Assembly (NCBI GenBank): GCA_965218555.1
Contig: OZ244625.1
Span: forward strand, 3,100,001 to 3,164,000
DNA from: JAPPLB01 sp965218555
Lineage (GTDB): Bacteria; Acidobacteriota; Terriglobia; Bryobacterales; UBA6623
Reading direction: 5' to 3'
Length of the DNA stretch: 64,000 nucleotides
The notes beneath the pieces were generated by a model. It saw nothing but the letters and a program-made list of their open reading frames with translations. It did not search any database and had not been told where the DNA came from. The stretch's first letter is position 1. Every line of letters starts with the position of its first letter. The translations under genes were made by a program, and so were the position numbers. Shown in pieces: positions 53,765 through 61,267 of the stretch.

Positions 53765-54838
53765 ATGAGATTGGCAGCGATGAGAATCTGTACTCTTACC
53801 GTCCTGCTGGCGGCCTGCGAGCCGGCAGCCCAATTGCCGCCGGACATCATGGTAGACCGCTACCTGCTCCAGGCCGAGCGGGCCGTGCGGGAGTGGGATT
53901 ACGCGAGCGCCCGCGCCGCAATGGAGCGACTAGAGGAGCTCGAGCAAGGGCGCGGAATGGAGTTGAAGGGGGAAGACTATTACCGCTATGCACAGGTCTG
54001 GGAGGCGGTGGGGGAACAGGAGCGGGCGATGGCGGCGGCGGTGCGCTACCTGAAGCTTCAAGGGCGCGAGGCGGAGCACTATACCAAGGCCCTGGAGTTG
54101 ATCAACCGGGTGGAGGCGCGGGTGAAGGCGGCAAAGGCCGCATCTGAAGAGTCAAGAAAAAGGGCCGAGTCAGCGATTGCCGGGATGGAGTTCGTTTGGT
54201 ATCCGCCGGGGGAGTTTTTGATGGGCTCGACCGGCTCGGAAGCCGACGATGACGAGCAGCCACTGACGCGGGTGCGGATCAGTCGAGGTTTCTGGCTAGG
54301 GAAGTACGAGGTAACGCAGGGGCAATGGCAGGCGGTGATGGGGAGTAATCCGTCCCTCATTGACGGATGCGGTGCAGATTGCCCGGTGGAGCGTGTCTCC
54401 TGGGATGATGTGCAGGAGTTCATCGGCAGACTGAACGAGAAGGCAGGCGGACAGCGCTACCGGTTACCGACGGAGGCGGAGTGGGAGTACGCGGCGCGAG
54501 GGGGAACGACCGGGGACCGATACGGAAATCTTGATGCGATCGCGTGGTACGACGGCAACAGCGGGAGCCGTACGCATCCGGTGGGGCAGAAGGCACCTAA
54601 CGCGTGGGGGCTCTACGACATGCTGGGGAACGTGTTCGAGTGGGTGCAGGACTGGAAGGGCGACTATCCGGGAGGAAATGTGACAGACCCGCAGGGTCCT
54701 CGTTCGGGCTCGTTCCGGGTGATTCGGGGCGGCAGCTTTGGCATCGGTGCCGAATTCTGCCGGGCGTCGGGTCGCAGCGGCTTCTCGCCCAGCGACCACG
54801 ACGTCAATATCGGCTTTCGCCTGCTGAGGGTGGATTAG
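53765..54838 (+). CDS. SUMF1-fold lipoprotein lacking FGE active-site cysteines
   Basis: 357 residues; an in-frame ATG at 53780 is an alternative start. The signal ends LLAAC (Cys18 lipobox). A helical TPR/coiled-coil part follows (about 25-135, e.g. YYRYAQVWEAVGEQERAMA). The SUMF1 domain is MEFVWYPPGEFLMGSTG, VSWDDVQEFIGRLN, RLPTEAEWEYAARGG and DMLGNVFEWVQDW. The position of the CxxxxC pair reads GGSFGIGAEFC, so neither Cys aligns; it cannot be a canonical formylglycine enzyme. It may be a scaffold, or use the fold for another reaction as EgtB and PvdO do. Confidence 0.85.
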   Translation: MRLAAMRICTLTVLLAACEPAAQLPPDIMVDRYLLQAERAVREWDYASARAAMERLEELEQGRGMELKGEDYYRYAQVWEAVGEQERAMAAAVRYLKLQGREAEHYTKALELINRVEARVKAAKAASEESRKRAESAIAGMEFVWYPPGEFLMGSTGSEADDDEQPLTRVRISRGFWLGKYEVTQGQWQAVMGSNPSLIDGCGADCPVERVSWDDVQEFIGRLNEKAGGQRYRLPTEAEWEYAARGGTTGDRYGNLDAIAWYDGNSGSRTHPVGQKAPNAWGLYDMLGNVFEWVQDWKGDYPGGNVTDPQGPRSGSFRVIRGGSFGIGAEFCRASGRSGFSPSDHDVNIGFRLLRVD

Positions 54839-55511
54839 CTCTCTGCTCTGTTACCCTCGTGCTCTATGCCCAGCGATGCATGAGAGGGCGGGAAGCCGCG
54901 AAGGACGGTACGGGCAGCTTACGACACGGGGCTGGCCATGAAGAAGGCTGTGCGGGTCAGAGTCAAACGGCTTTCGCTGACGGCCATGACAGGAACGGAA
55001 AGGCGTGTGCGCTCCATATCTTTGGGAACCGGTAATAATTTGTGACTGGTTTATGGCGGCCGCGTGTTCAGCGAGCGGGACGAACCCTTAGGACTCAAGG
55101 TCAGATCGAGACCAGAAACGTCTCTGACGGCTTCCTGGGAACGCTTATTGAGCGGTGAAGGGCTGATGTTGGCAGTTCGGGCTGCCAAATGCACAGGCCG
55201 GGCTGTTATCGGGCCCGTGGAGGAGAGCGTGGTTGAGCTTCACTATCTCAATCAGGATATAGGCTCGCATTAAGTTCCTTTAATTGGCCCCCTTCAGCAA
55301 GAGGGGACCAAACCCCTCACGGCGACACGGCCCGGAAGAGCGCCGTCGAACGCATTTTCGCATGGATCTACGTGATCCGCGGACAGAGCGTCAATTGCGT
55401 CAATTGTGATCTCAAATTGGGGCGGTTACCGTGGCCTAGCTTTGTGCCGTCCTTGACAAGAGGGCATCGCCTGGGCCGCAAAGCTTTCGGTGAACAGGCG
55501 AAGCGATGGCG
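54839..55511. other. Gene-free stretch, 673 bp
   Basis: No supported gene. A 69-codon frame at 55064-55273 (starting MFSERDEPLGLKVRS) has no ribosome-binding site or recognisable similarity. A G/C hairpin-like block (CCCCC...GGGG) lies near 55285-55305, and a 10-nt direct repeat GCGTCAATTG/TGCGTCAATTG type lies near 55388-55409. It leads into the accessory region at 55.5-57.4 kb. Confidence 0.4.
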
Positions 55512-55976
55512 CTAAGCGTGCTCTTGCTCAGGTGCGCTAGAAAGCTGCCGATTCTGATACTGCTCAGTATTCTTGATGCCCTCCCACACCTCGCGCCCAT
55601 GCTCACTGATGCGATAGCCACCCCCTACCTGCTCTGTTTCCTCGCGTTCCTTGGTCATTTGGCTCAAAACTGCGGAGACGTTGGAGCTAAAGCTTTTGCC
55701 GCGTGAGCTGATGCCGCCCTTCTGGAGAGCTTCCGCAACTGCTGAGGTCGGCATTGGCGCCGCTGCATCTTCTGCCAGGAGATTGAGAATCGCCCAGCGA
55801 ACACTCATGTTCGAATACTTGCCAGAGTAGACGCTATGGGCTTGAGGCGGAAGGGGCTTTCGTATGAAGGCAATAGCCCGATCCAGTTCTGCCAACTCCT
55901 TCTGGAAGTATTGGCGTCGCTGCTCAAGATCGTTCAGAACCGCTTGATAGTGTTTACTCATCTCTTCTGTTGACAT
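55512..55976 (-). CDS. Coiled-coil/winged-helix DNA-binding protein, putative regulator
   Basis: 154 residues from the ATG at 55976, with GGAG seven bases upstream. The N-terminal third is a charged coiled coil (LNDLEQRRQYFQKELAELD). The rest looks like a winged helix: SVRWAILNLLAEDAAAPM, TSAVAEALQKGGISSRGKSF and SSNVSAVLSQMTKEREE, then a wing-like GGGYRISEHGREVW. This layout is typical of small repressors. A perfect 8-8-8 palindrome lies 49 bp before the start codon, so autoregulation is plausible. The family was not identified by name. Confidence 0.65.
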   Translation of the reverse strand: MSTEEMSKHYQAVLNDLEQRRQYFQKELAELDRAIAFIRKPLPPQAHSVYSGKYSNMSVRWAILNLLAEDAAAPMPTSAVAEALQKGGISSRGKSFSSNVSAVLSQMTKEREETEQVGGGYRISEHGREVWEGIKNTEQYQNRQLSSAPEQEHA

Positions 55977-56024
55977 AACCCTTCTCCGGGGAAACTGCGA
56001 TATGTTATAAAGAAGTTGAGGGGA

Positions 56025-56048
56025 GGGGCGGTGTATATAGACCGCCCC
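56025..56048. promoter_or_regulatory. Perfect palindrome, candidate operator of the winged-helix gene
   Basis: GGGGCGGT (56025-56032), GTATATAG spacer, ACCGCCCC (56041-56048). It lies 49-72 bp before the regulator's ATG. A TATAAC (56009-56004, minus) is a possible -10, which would put the palindrome over the -35 region. It could instead act as a terminator hairpin, but no U-run follows. Confidence 0.45.
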
Positions 56049-56201
56049 TTGGTCCGCGCACCCCCTCAAGTGCGCTTCAGTCCCTCCTCATCATCGGAGC
56101 CCTCCTTCCTGGTCTGGCAGGCCGGGGTGTCTTGGCAAAGTTTTGACCTCCGGTTTGCCTTACTTCCAATAACACTAGCACAAATATTGGGATATGTCAA
56201 G

Positions 56202-56230
56202 TGGACCATTGGATTTTTCCAATAGATAAT
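56202..56230 (+). promoter_or_regulatory. AT-rich leader-like segment with weak promoter
   Basis: The 56150-56270 interval is clearly AT-richer than the rest of the window. It holds TGGACC (56202-56207) and GATAAT (56225-56230) separated by 17 bp, plus short inverted repeats (CCAATA/TATTGG, TTGGA/TCCAA). It lies directly before the first CRISPR-like unit, where a leader would be. Confidence 0.3.
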
Positions 56231-56270
56231 GACTCACGCAATTCTCGTCAATCTGACGTGCCGCTGACGC

Positions 56271-56531
56271 ACTCCCCGAGCGCTTGGGCTTCCTAGCATG
56301 GGCCGCAGGATGGTTTAGCGGGTAAAGCGCATTTCCCCGCGCTGAGGGGGTCGAGGTTTCCTACCTCTTAACCCGCTTAAGTGAAAGGCACTCCCCCGCA
56401 CGCAGGAGGTCGAGCTTCAGCGACTGAAAGTCCGTGGAGGTAATCGACTTCCCCCGTGTGCGCAGGGGGTCTCTACCAATCGTCTTACAGTCACTGAAAT
56501 TAATGTAGGCCCCCTGCGCGTGGGGTTCCTG
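56271..56531 (+). CRISPR. Degenerate CRISPR-like array, five units
   Basis: Five related hairpin blocks are centred at about 56282, 56342, 56401, 56460 and 56518, a period of 58-60 bp. Aligned cores: CTCCCCGAGCGCTTGGGCTT, TCCCCGCGCTGAGGGGGTCG, TCCCCCGCACGCAGGAGGTC, CCCCCGTGTGCGCAGGGGGT and CCCCCTGCGCGTGGGGTTCC. Each has a C-run, a 5-9-base loop and a G-run, like type I-E repeats (about 28 nt) with unrelated spacers of about 32 nt. The repeats are too diverged for an active array and no cas gene is nearby, so this is probably a relic. A structured non-coding RNA gene is the alternative. Confidence 0.45.
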
Positions 56532-56691
56532 CTTCCATTCGCCCGATCGTGCCCTAGAAACGTATCCTGAACTTGAGCAAGCCGAGCTTAGCACCGTGTG
56601 ATGAAACCGAATGCTGCCCCACTGTCACCTTCGCACCGATGGAATCCCGCTTCTTGGGGAGACGCACCGGACTGCTGGCAGCGGAGAGAAG

Positions 56692-57114
56692 CTACGCCGT
56701 GTCCGCGAAGGGGTTTGAGATCTCCAGCCCATCAATTCTGAATCCATGCTGGAGGTCTTCCGAGTACAACACCGAGCAATGGGCCGCCAAGGCGGCGCGT
56801 ATGACGAGAGCGTCCCAAAACGACAACTGATGGAGGCGTGCGAGGTCGGTCGCCGCCAGAATGTCATCGACCTGAGTGACCACGACATCCATTGTGGCGA
56901 ACAGCTCCACCTTGCGCCGGGCAATGGCCGGCTCCACTCCCAGCTTCCGCGTTGAGGTCACGAAGTATTCCTGTAAGACCTGGGTCGATACGACGCCGCG
57001 ACCACGCATGTGACACTGGCGGTAGAGCCCAAGCGCTTTCGCTTGCTTGTCCGGGTCGGAGGCATCGTCGGTGTAGACCAGGACGTTCGTGTCGAAGAAG
57101 CTACGGACGCTCAT
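56692..57114 (-). CDS. vapC: VapC-type PIN-domain ribonuclease toxin
   Basis: 140 residues from the ATG at 57114. PIN-domain acidic residues are in place: SFFDTNVLVY (Asp8), STQVLQEYF (Glu49), SFWDALVIRAA (Asp101) and YSEDLQHG (Asp120). VapC toxins cleave tRNA or rRNA and are held inactive by VapB. The start lies 14 bp inside the antitoxin gene, the usual coupled arrangement. The protein reads intact, so the pair is probably functional. Confidence 0.88.
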   Translation of the reverse strand: MSVRSFFDTNVLVYTDDASDPDKQAKALGLYRQCHMRGRGVVSTQVLQEYFVTSTRKLGVEPAIARRKVELFATMDVVVTQVDDILAATDLARLHQLSFWDALVIRAALAAHCSVLYSEDLQHGFRIDGLEISNPFADTA

Positions 57115-57328
57115 GAATCTGTTCGCGGTCGAAGCGCCAGCCCGCGCGATTGCCGCCCGCTTGAGCTGACAAACGCGCCACCTCGGCAATGACGGCCTCG
57201 CGCGACGAATGCCCGGCAAGATCGCTCAGGTAATTCCGTACTGCCTGATTGAGGCTCAGGCCCATGGCCGCGGCCGACTTCCGCGCCCGCGCCACAACGG
57301 CATCCTTGACAGAGAGGGTTATATTCAT
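57101..57328 (-). CDS. vapB: VapB-type ribbon-helix-helix antitoxin
   Basis: 75 residues. MNITLSVKDAVVARARKSAA and GLSLNQAVRNYLSDLAG give a ribbon-helix-helix DNA-binding N-terminus. The C-terminal GWRFDREQIHERP resembles toxin-binding tails of VapB proteins. The ATG at 57328 is chosen over one at 57349, which would lie inside the -10 to -35 promoter interval. The gene overlaps vapC by 14 bp. Together they would repress their own promoter, whose -10 overlaps an imperfect palindrome at 57331-57349. Confidence 0.85.
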   Translation of the reverse strand: MNITLSVKDAVVARARKSAAAMGLSLNQAVRNYLSDLAGHSSREAVIAEVARLSAQAGGNRAGWRFDREQIHERP

Positions 57329-57336
57329 CGGTACAC

Positions 57337-57365
57337 AGTATACGTGCACACTGATTACTTGTCAA
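57337..57365 (-). promoter_or_regulatory. Near-consensus vapBC promoter with leaderless start
   Basis: On the minus strand TTGACA (57365-57360), 17 bp, TATACT (57342-57337). Transcription should start near 57330, one or two bases before the vapB ATG at 57328, so the mRNA would be leaderless or nearly so. GTACAC...GTGCAC around GTATAC (57331-57349) is a likely VapB operator over the -10. Confidence 0.75.
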
Positions 57366-57533
57366 ATTGCATCAAAATCCGTGTCAAAACCCGCCACGTA
57401 ACATCGGCCTTCCGTTCGTTGCGGTGCCGGGCTACCGATTCGACAGCGTGAAAGCTCTCGCGGGTGCTTCCGGCCAGATCACCATTGTTGACGCATTCGG
57501 TTGAGGTGCAAAGGTGCGATCGAGCTTCTTCCG

Positions 57534-58364
57534 TCAGAAGGTCAGCGCAATGGTCACCTCGAGTTGATGCCTCTCTGACCGGGTGGGCGGGTCGTCGAAC
57601 GCGTTCGAAAACCAGCGTGTGTAACGGAAGCCGGGAACGACGCGGACGCCGACGTCATCGATGAGCTGCAGGCCGATGCCTACGGCGGCGCCGAGGGCGT
57701 TGGGGTTGGCGACGCGGGCGGGGGCGGTGTCGCAGCAATCGGTCATTTGCTCCACGCCGGGGTTGGTTGTGGTGGTTGTCGTTTCGATCGATGTGCTGAT
57801 GTCCGTGGCGCGCCGAACGACCCCTCCGCCTTCGAAGAAGACGCGTGGACCCCTGTTAAAGCGGCTCTTGTTGTAGTAGCGGAACAGGACGGGAATGTCC
57901 CACAGGCGGGCACTCGTTGTTTCGTCCCCGCTGACCAGTTGGGTTTCGAGAAGCACGTTCTCGAAAGGATCCACAATATAGGTCGTCACCTCGCGGACGG
58001 TGTTGTATTCGATCTTGCTGCTGAGCAGTTCCAGCGCGAAGGCCCATTTATTCGTGACAGCGACCTGCGTTGTGAGTCCGTATCCGTATCGGGATGAGTC
58101 CCCGCTGCTCCTGGCATCAACATCGACCGTATCAATGACGGTGGTGCTCAGTGTGCCTTTAGCCATCGTCTCCAACGGCAAGTAACGAAACTTGCCGCCG
58201 GCGGAAAAGCGCCGGACGAAGACCGGGTCCATGTTGATGTCATCATCGTCATCCCGCTGTTGTGCGGTGAGGATCGGTGTCGCAATCAGGCAAAGACAGA
58301 GCAGGAAGAGTGTGCAGGAAACGTTCTTTCGCGCATGTTCGAACGAGTAGCTTTTCATGAGCAT
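57534..58364 (-). CDS. Outer-membrane beta-barrel protein
   Basis: 276 residues from the ATG at 58364 (a GTG at 58382 and an ATG at 58358 are alternatives; none has a clear ribosome-binding site). A signal peptide (LFLLCLCLIATPILTAQ) is followed by an acidic QRDDDDDINMD stretch. Amphipathic strands typical of small porin-like barrels follow: FSAGGKFRYLPLE, WAFALELLSSKIEYNT, LWDIPVLFRYY, VRVVPGFRYTRWFS and a terminal LEVTIALTF ending in Phe. The family resembles OmpW/OMP_b-brl proteins. No ligand can be inferred. Confidence 0.75.
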   Translation of the reverse strand: MLMKSYSFEHARKNVSCTLFLLCLCLIATPILTAQQRDDDDDINMDPVFVRRFSAGGKFRYLPLETMAKGTLSTTVIDTVDVDARSSGDSSRYGYGLTTQVAVTNKWAFALELLSSKIEYNTVREVTTYIVDPFENVLLETQLVSGDETTSARLWDIPVLFRYYNKSRFNRGPRVFFEGGGVVRRATDISTSIETTTTTTNPGVEQMTDCCDTAPARVANPNALGAAVGIGLQLIDDVGVRVVPGFRYTRWFSNAFDDPPTRSERHQLEVTIALTF

Positions 58365-58764
58365 TGGGTGTTTATTGAACACGGGACGCGGGTGTCGTTC
58401 GCCCGGTCAGTCGGCTCACCGTGACAACGGCGCGCGATCGTCGCACGGGAGCAGTCCGGTCGCCAAAAGGCAAACTGTAGCACAAGAGGACTTGAGAGAT
58501 TGATACGCCCCGGGGCGGGTGGTCGGTTTCGGAAACTGTCTGGCAAGCGCTGACCGACGCTCGGGGGGATTTGGCATCAGGTGGTTTGCGGCGCTGAGAT
58601 CGCTGTTTTCGCAAAGACAAGAGTTCAAAGGGTAGCAACGCGTTGCTTGAGGACGAATACTTTCGCAGGCGCCATGGATGCGGCGGGCGCAGGCTCGGGC
58701 TATTCCAGCCCCAGAGTAGGTTGCCGCCGATTCCCAATCCCGGTAACGTTTGTAGTGTCGAAAC
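58365..58764. other. Intergenic region between divergent genes
   Basis: About 400 bp separating the outer-membrane protein from the ankyrin protein. It should hold two divergent promoters, but I find no strong -35/-10 pair and no supported gene. Confidence 0.4.
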
Positions 58765-60069
58765 ATGTTCTGTCCACAATGTCGAGTGGAATACCGCGAG
58801 GGCTTCACGGAGTGCTCGGACTGCAAGGTTCCGCTTGTTTCGGAGATCCCGGAAGAATCCGAGACGCGAGCCTCAGTTGATACGGCCGCAGTGTTGATTA
58901 CTGAGGACCCGGCCCTTTTGGACCAGGCGCTGCTTCTATTGCGCGAAGCCGGGATTGAATACCACCTGGAATCGGATGGTTCCTTCGTCTCGGACGACGA
59001 AGAGGTCGATCTCGTGGCGGGACCGTTGAGTATTTGCGTTTCCTTCAGTGATGAGAGCGAGGCGCAGGACTGTTTGAGAGAGCTGATGGAGCGGTACTCT
59101 CTGTCTGAAGAGGATTTCGAGGGTCTGCAGAAAGCACAGAACGAGCAGATCAGCTCGTTTCTGAAGGGCGAGCCGGGGATGCTTGTAGCGGCCGCCGAGG
59201 CGCGGATAAGCGCCGCCGTGGAGAAGTTGCTCGAAGGCGGCGCCGAAGTGAATCAGCAGAACGATGCCGGGCAGACGGCGTTGATGGTGGCGGCGGATGC
59301 CGGGGATGAAGACATGGTGCGCGTACTTCTTGAGGCCTGCGCGGATGTCAACGTTAAAGACCGGGAGGGGCTTCGCGCCTTGCATTTCGCGGCGCACAAG
59401 GGTCGAGCTTCGATTGTTGAGATGCTGCTCGCCAAAGGGGCCTGTGTCAATGCTCAACACAACGGCGGCTTAACCGCCTTGATGTTGGCTTCGGAGAACG
59501 GACATCTTGACTGCGTTCGGCTTTTGTTGATGAAGGGCGCGGATGTAAGTGTGCAAGATGCGACCGGCAGCAGCGCGTCGACGTTTGCCGAATATATGGG
59601 GTACACACAGATCGCGCGACTGCTCGATCTCAAGGCCCGCCTCGACTCGGGACTCGCGACCGACAGGGTTGACCGTGAGGGTCGCAACGAATTGCTGGCC
59701 GCCGCGGCGGAAGGGGAGGCCGAATTGGTCGCGGCTTTGATTGACGTGGGGGCGGACCTGCGCGCAGCGGATTCGCAAGGGCGTAACGCCTTGATATGGG
59801 CGGCGCTGGAGGGGCGGACCGTGGTAGAGGAGATTTTGCTGTCACGCGGCGCCGAAGTCGACGCGAAGGATCACGAGGGTGGGACGGCGCTGAGTTGGGC
59901 TGCGGATCGAGGGCATATCGAGACCGTGCGAGTGCTGCTGAAACACGGAGCTGATCCGAATCTAAGCGATGTCCATGGCTGGACTCCCGTGATGTGGGCG
60001 GACGACAAGGGGCGCCACGATATTGCCGCCCTCCTTCGCAAGGCTTCAAACGAAGGCCGCATCAGCTAG
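58765..60069 (+). CDS. Zinc-ribbon/DUF2007-like/ankyrin-repeat protein
   Basis: 434 residues, cytoplasmic. The first 20 residues form a zinc ribbon (FCPQC at Cys3/Cys6 and CSDCK at Cys17/Cys20). Residues about 40-110 (LITEDPALLDQALLLLREAG to DCLRELMERYSLSEEDFE) resemble DUF2007, a putative signal-transducing domain. About eight ankyrin repeats follow, e.g. AGQTALMVAADAGDEDMV, GLTALMLASENGHLDCVR and GGTALSWAADRGHIETVR. It probably acts as a protein-interaction hub. It lies 10 bp before the dipeptidase gene, so the two are likely co-transcribed. Confidence 0.83.
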   Translation: MFCPQCRVEYREGFTECSDCKVPLVSEIPEESETRASVDTAAVLITEDPALLDQALLLLREAGIEYHLESDGSFVSDDEEVDLVAGPLSICVSFSDESEAQDCLRELMERYSLSEEDFEGLQKAQNEQISSFLKGEPGMLVAAAEARISAAVEKLLEGGAEVNQQNDAGQTALMVAADAGDEDMVRVLLEACADVNVKDREGLRALHFAAHKGRASIVEMLLAKGACVNAQHNGGLTALMLASENGHLDCVRLLLMKGADVSVQDATGSSASTFAEYMGYTQIARLLDLKARLDSGLATDRVDREGRNELLAAAAEGEAELVAALIDVGADLRAADSQGRNALIWAALEGRTVVEEILLSRGAEVDAKDHEGGTALSWAADRGHIETVRVLLKHGADPNLSDVHGWTPVMWADDKGRHDIAALLRKASNEGRIS

Positions 60070-60079
60070 AATCGCCATC

Positions 60080-61267
60080 ATGCGCTCTTGGAAACGGTTT
60101 TTCCCAGCCCTGATTTGTCTGCCGTCCTTTGTTCTCGGGCAGGACGTCACGACATTGCACGATGAAGCGTTCGTCATGGATGGGCATATTCACGTGATGA
60201 CGCGTCAACTTCTGCAAGGACTCGATATTGGTAACCGATATCGGAATGGCGACGTGGACTTGCCGCGTGCGCGCGAAGGCGGACTGGACGCGATGTTCTT
60301 CTCGATCTACACGCCCGAGGCGTACTATCCCGGGCGCTTCGAGACCAAGAACACGCTGCGGGTTCTGTCGCTCGCGCGAGATCAAATCGACGGGAATGCC
60401 GACGTAATTGAGTTAGCCCTTACGGCTTCCGACATTGAGCGGATCAACAGGGCGGGGAAGATGGCGGCTTTCATTGACTTGGAAGGCGGGTTCGATTTGG
60501 ACGGGGACCTCAATGTCCTTCGAGGTTTCTATGCGCTCGGGCTGCGCTCGGTGCAGTTGACGGCGCACAACTACACGAACAACTTCGCCGATTCATGCTG
60601 CGACGTTCGCAAGTGGAGCGGACTCAACGAACACGGGCGGGAAGTTGTGAAAGAGATGAACCGGCTCGGCATCTTGATCAACGTCGCCCATGCGTCGGAA
60701 GAGACCATCCTGCAGACGGTCGAGTCAAGTGCTGATCCGGTGATCTTCTCACATGGCGGGTTTGGTCACTTCGTCGACATACCGCGCTGCATCAGCGACA
60801 AATCGGCGAGGGCGGTTGCCGCCAAAGGTGGAGTCATCGGGTTGCAATGGGGGAGTACTTTCAATAATCCGAAGTACTACGCCTGGCGGAATGAGGGGCG
60901 TCCGCGGCGCGGCGCGGACATTTCGACTCGACTGGGCTCCTGGCACGGGCTGACACTGGCGGAGATCGACGAACGCGTGGGCAGGAATCTTGGCCGGCCG
61001 CGGCGTCCGATCCCCGACCCGTATTGGATGCATGTCGATCAACTCGTTAAAGTAATCGACTACGCCGTTGGGCTTGTTGGGGAAGATCACATCGCCCTGG
61101 GCTCGGATTTCGACGGCGGTCCACCGTTACCACGTGAGATCAAGGACATCAGCGATTATCCGGAAATGACGAAAGCGCTGAAGCGCAAGGGCTATTCCGA
61201 CTCACGAATCAAGAAGATTCTCGGACTCAACTGGCTACGCGTCATTCGGCAGGTAACGGAACAGTGA
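60080..61267 (+). CDS. Exported peptidase M19 (membrane dipeptidase family)
   Basis: 395 residues from the ATG at 60080, where a signal peptide starts (RFFPALICLPSFVLGQ). The binuclear zinc site is DGHIHV (His36/His38), Glu in IDLEGGF, His in INVAHAS and FSHGGF, and Asp in GSDFDGG near the C-terminus. Renal dipeptidase relatives cleave dipeptides including D-amino-acid and beta-lactam-like substrates. It is probably periplasmic. The IS110 transposase frame on the other strand overlaps its last 26 bp, so the insertion stopped just short of damaging it. Confidence 0.9.
   Translation: MRSWKRFFPALICLPSFVLGQDVTTLHDEAFVMDGHIHVMTRQLLQGLDIGNRYRNGDVDLPRAREGGLDAMFFSIYTPEAYYPGRFETKNTLRVLSLARDQIDGNADVIELALTASDIERINRAGKMAAFIDLEGGFDLDGDLNVLRGFYALGLRSVQLTAHNYTNNFADSCCDVRKWSGLNEHGREVVKEMNRLGILINVAHASEETILQTVESSADPVIFSHGGFGHFVDIPRCISDKSARAVAAKGGVIGLQWGSTFNNPKYYAWRNEGRPRRGADISTRLGSWHGLTLAEIDERVGRNLGRPRRPIPDPYWMHVDQLVKVIDYAVGLVGEDHIALGSDFDGGPPLPREIKDISDYPEMTKALKRKGYSDSRIKKILGLNWLRVIRQVTEQ

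Noticed and set aside
55064..55273. 69-codon open frame
   Set aside because: It has no ribosome-binding site, no hydrophobic or conserved features and lies in a debris-like region.
55285..55310. CCCCC...GGGG hairpin resembling the CRISPR-like units
   Set aside because: It is about 1 kb from the array, out of phase with the 59-bp period, and lacks the flanking TCGAG-type bases.
56300..56375. tRNA-like string GGTTTAGCGGGTAAAGCGC before the second CRISPR-like unit
   Set aside because: No acceptor stem, anticodon loop or T-loop could be fitted; it lies in a spacer position of the repeat array.
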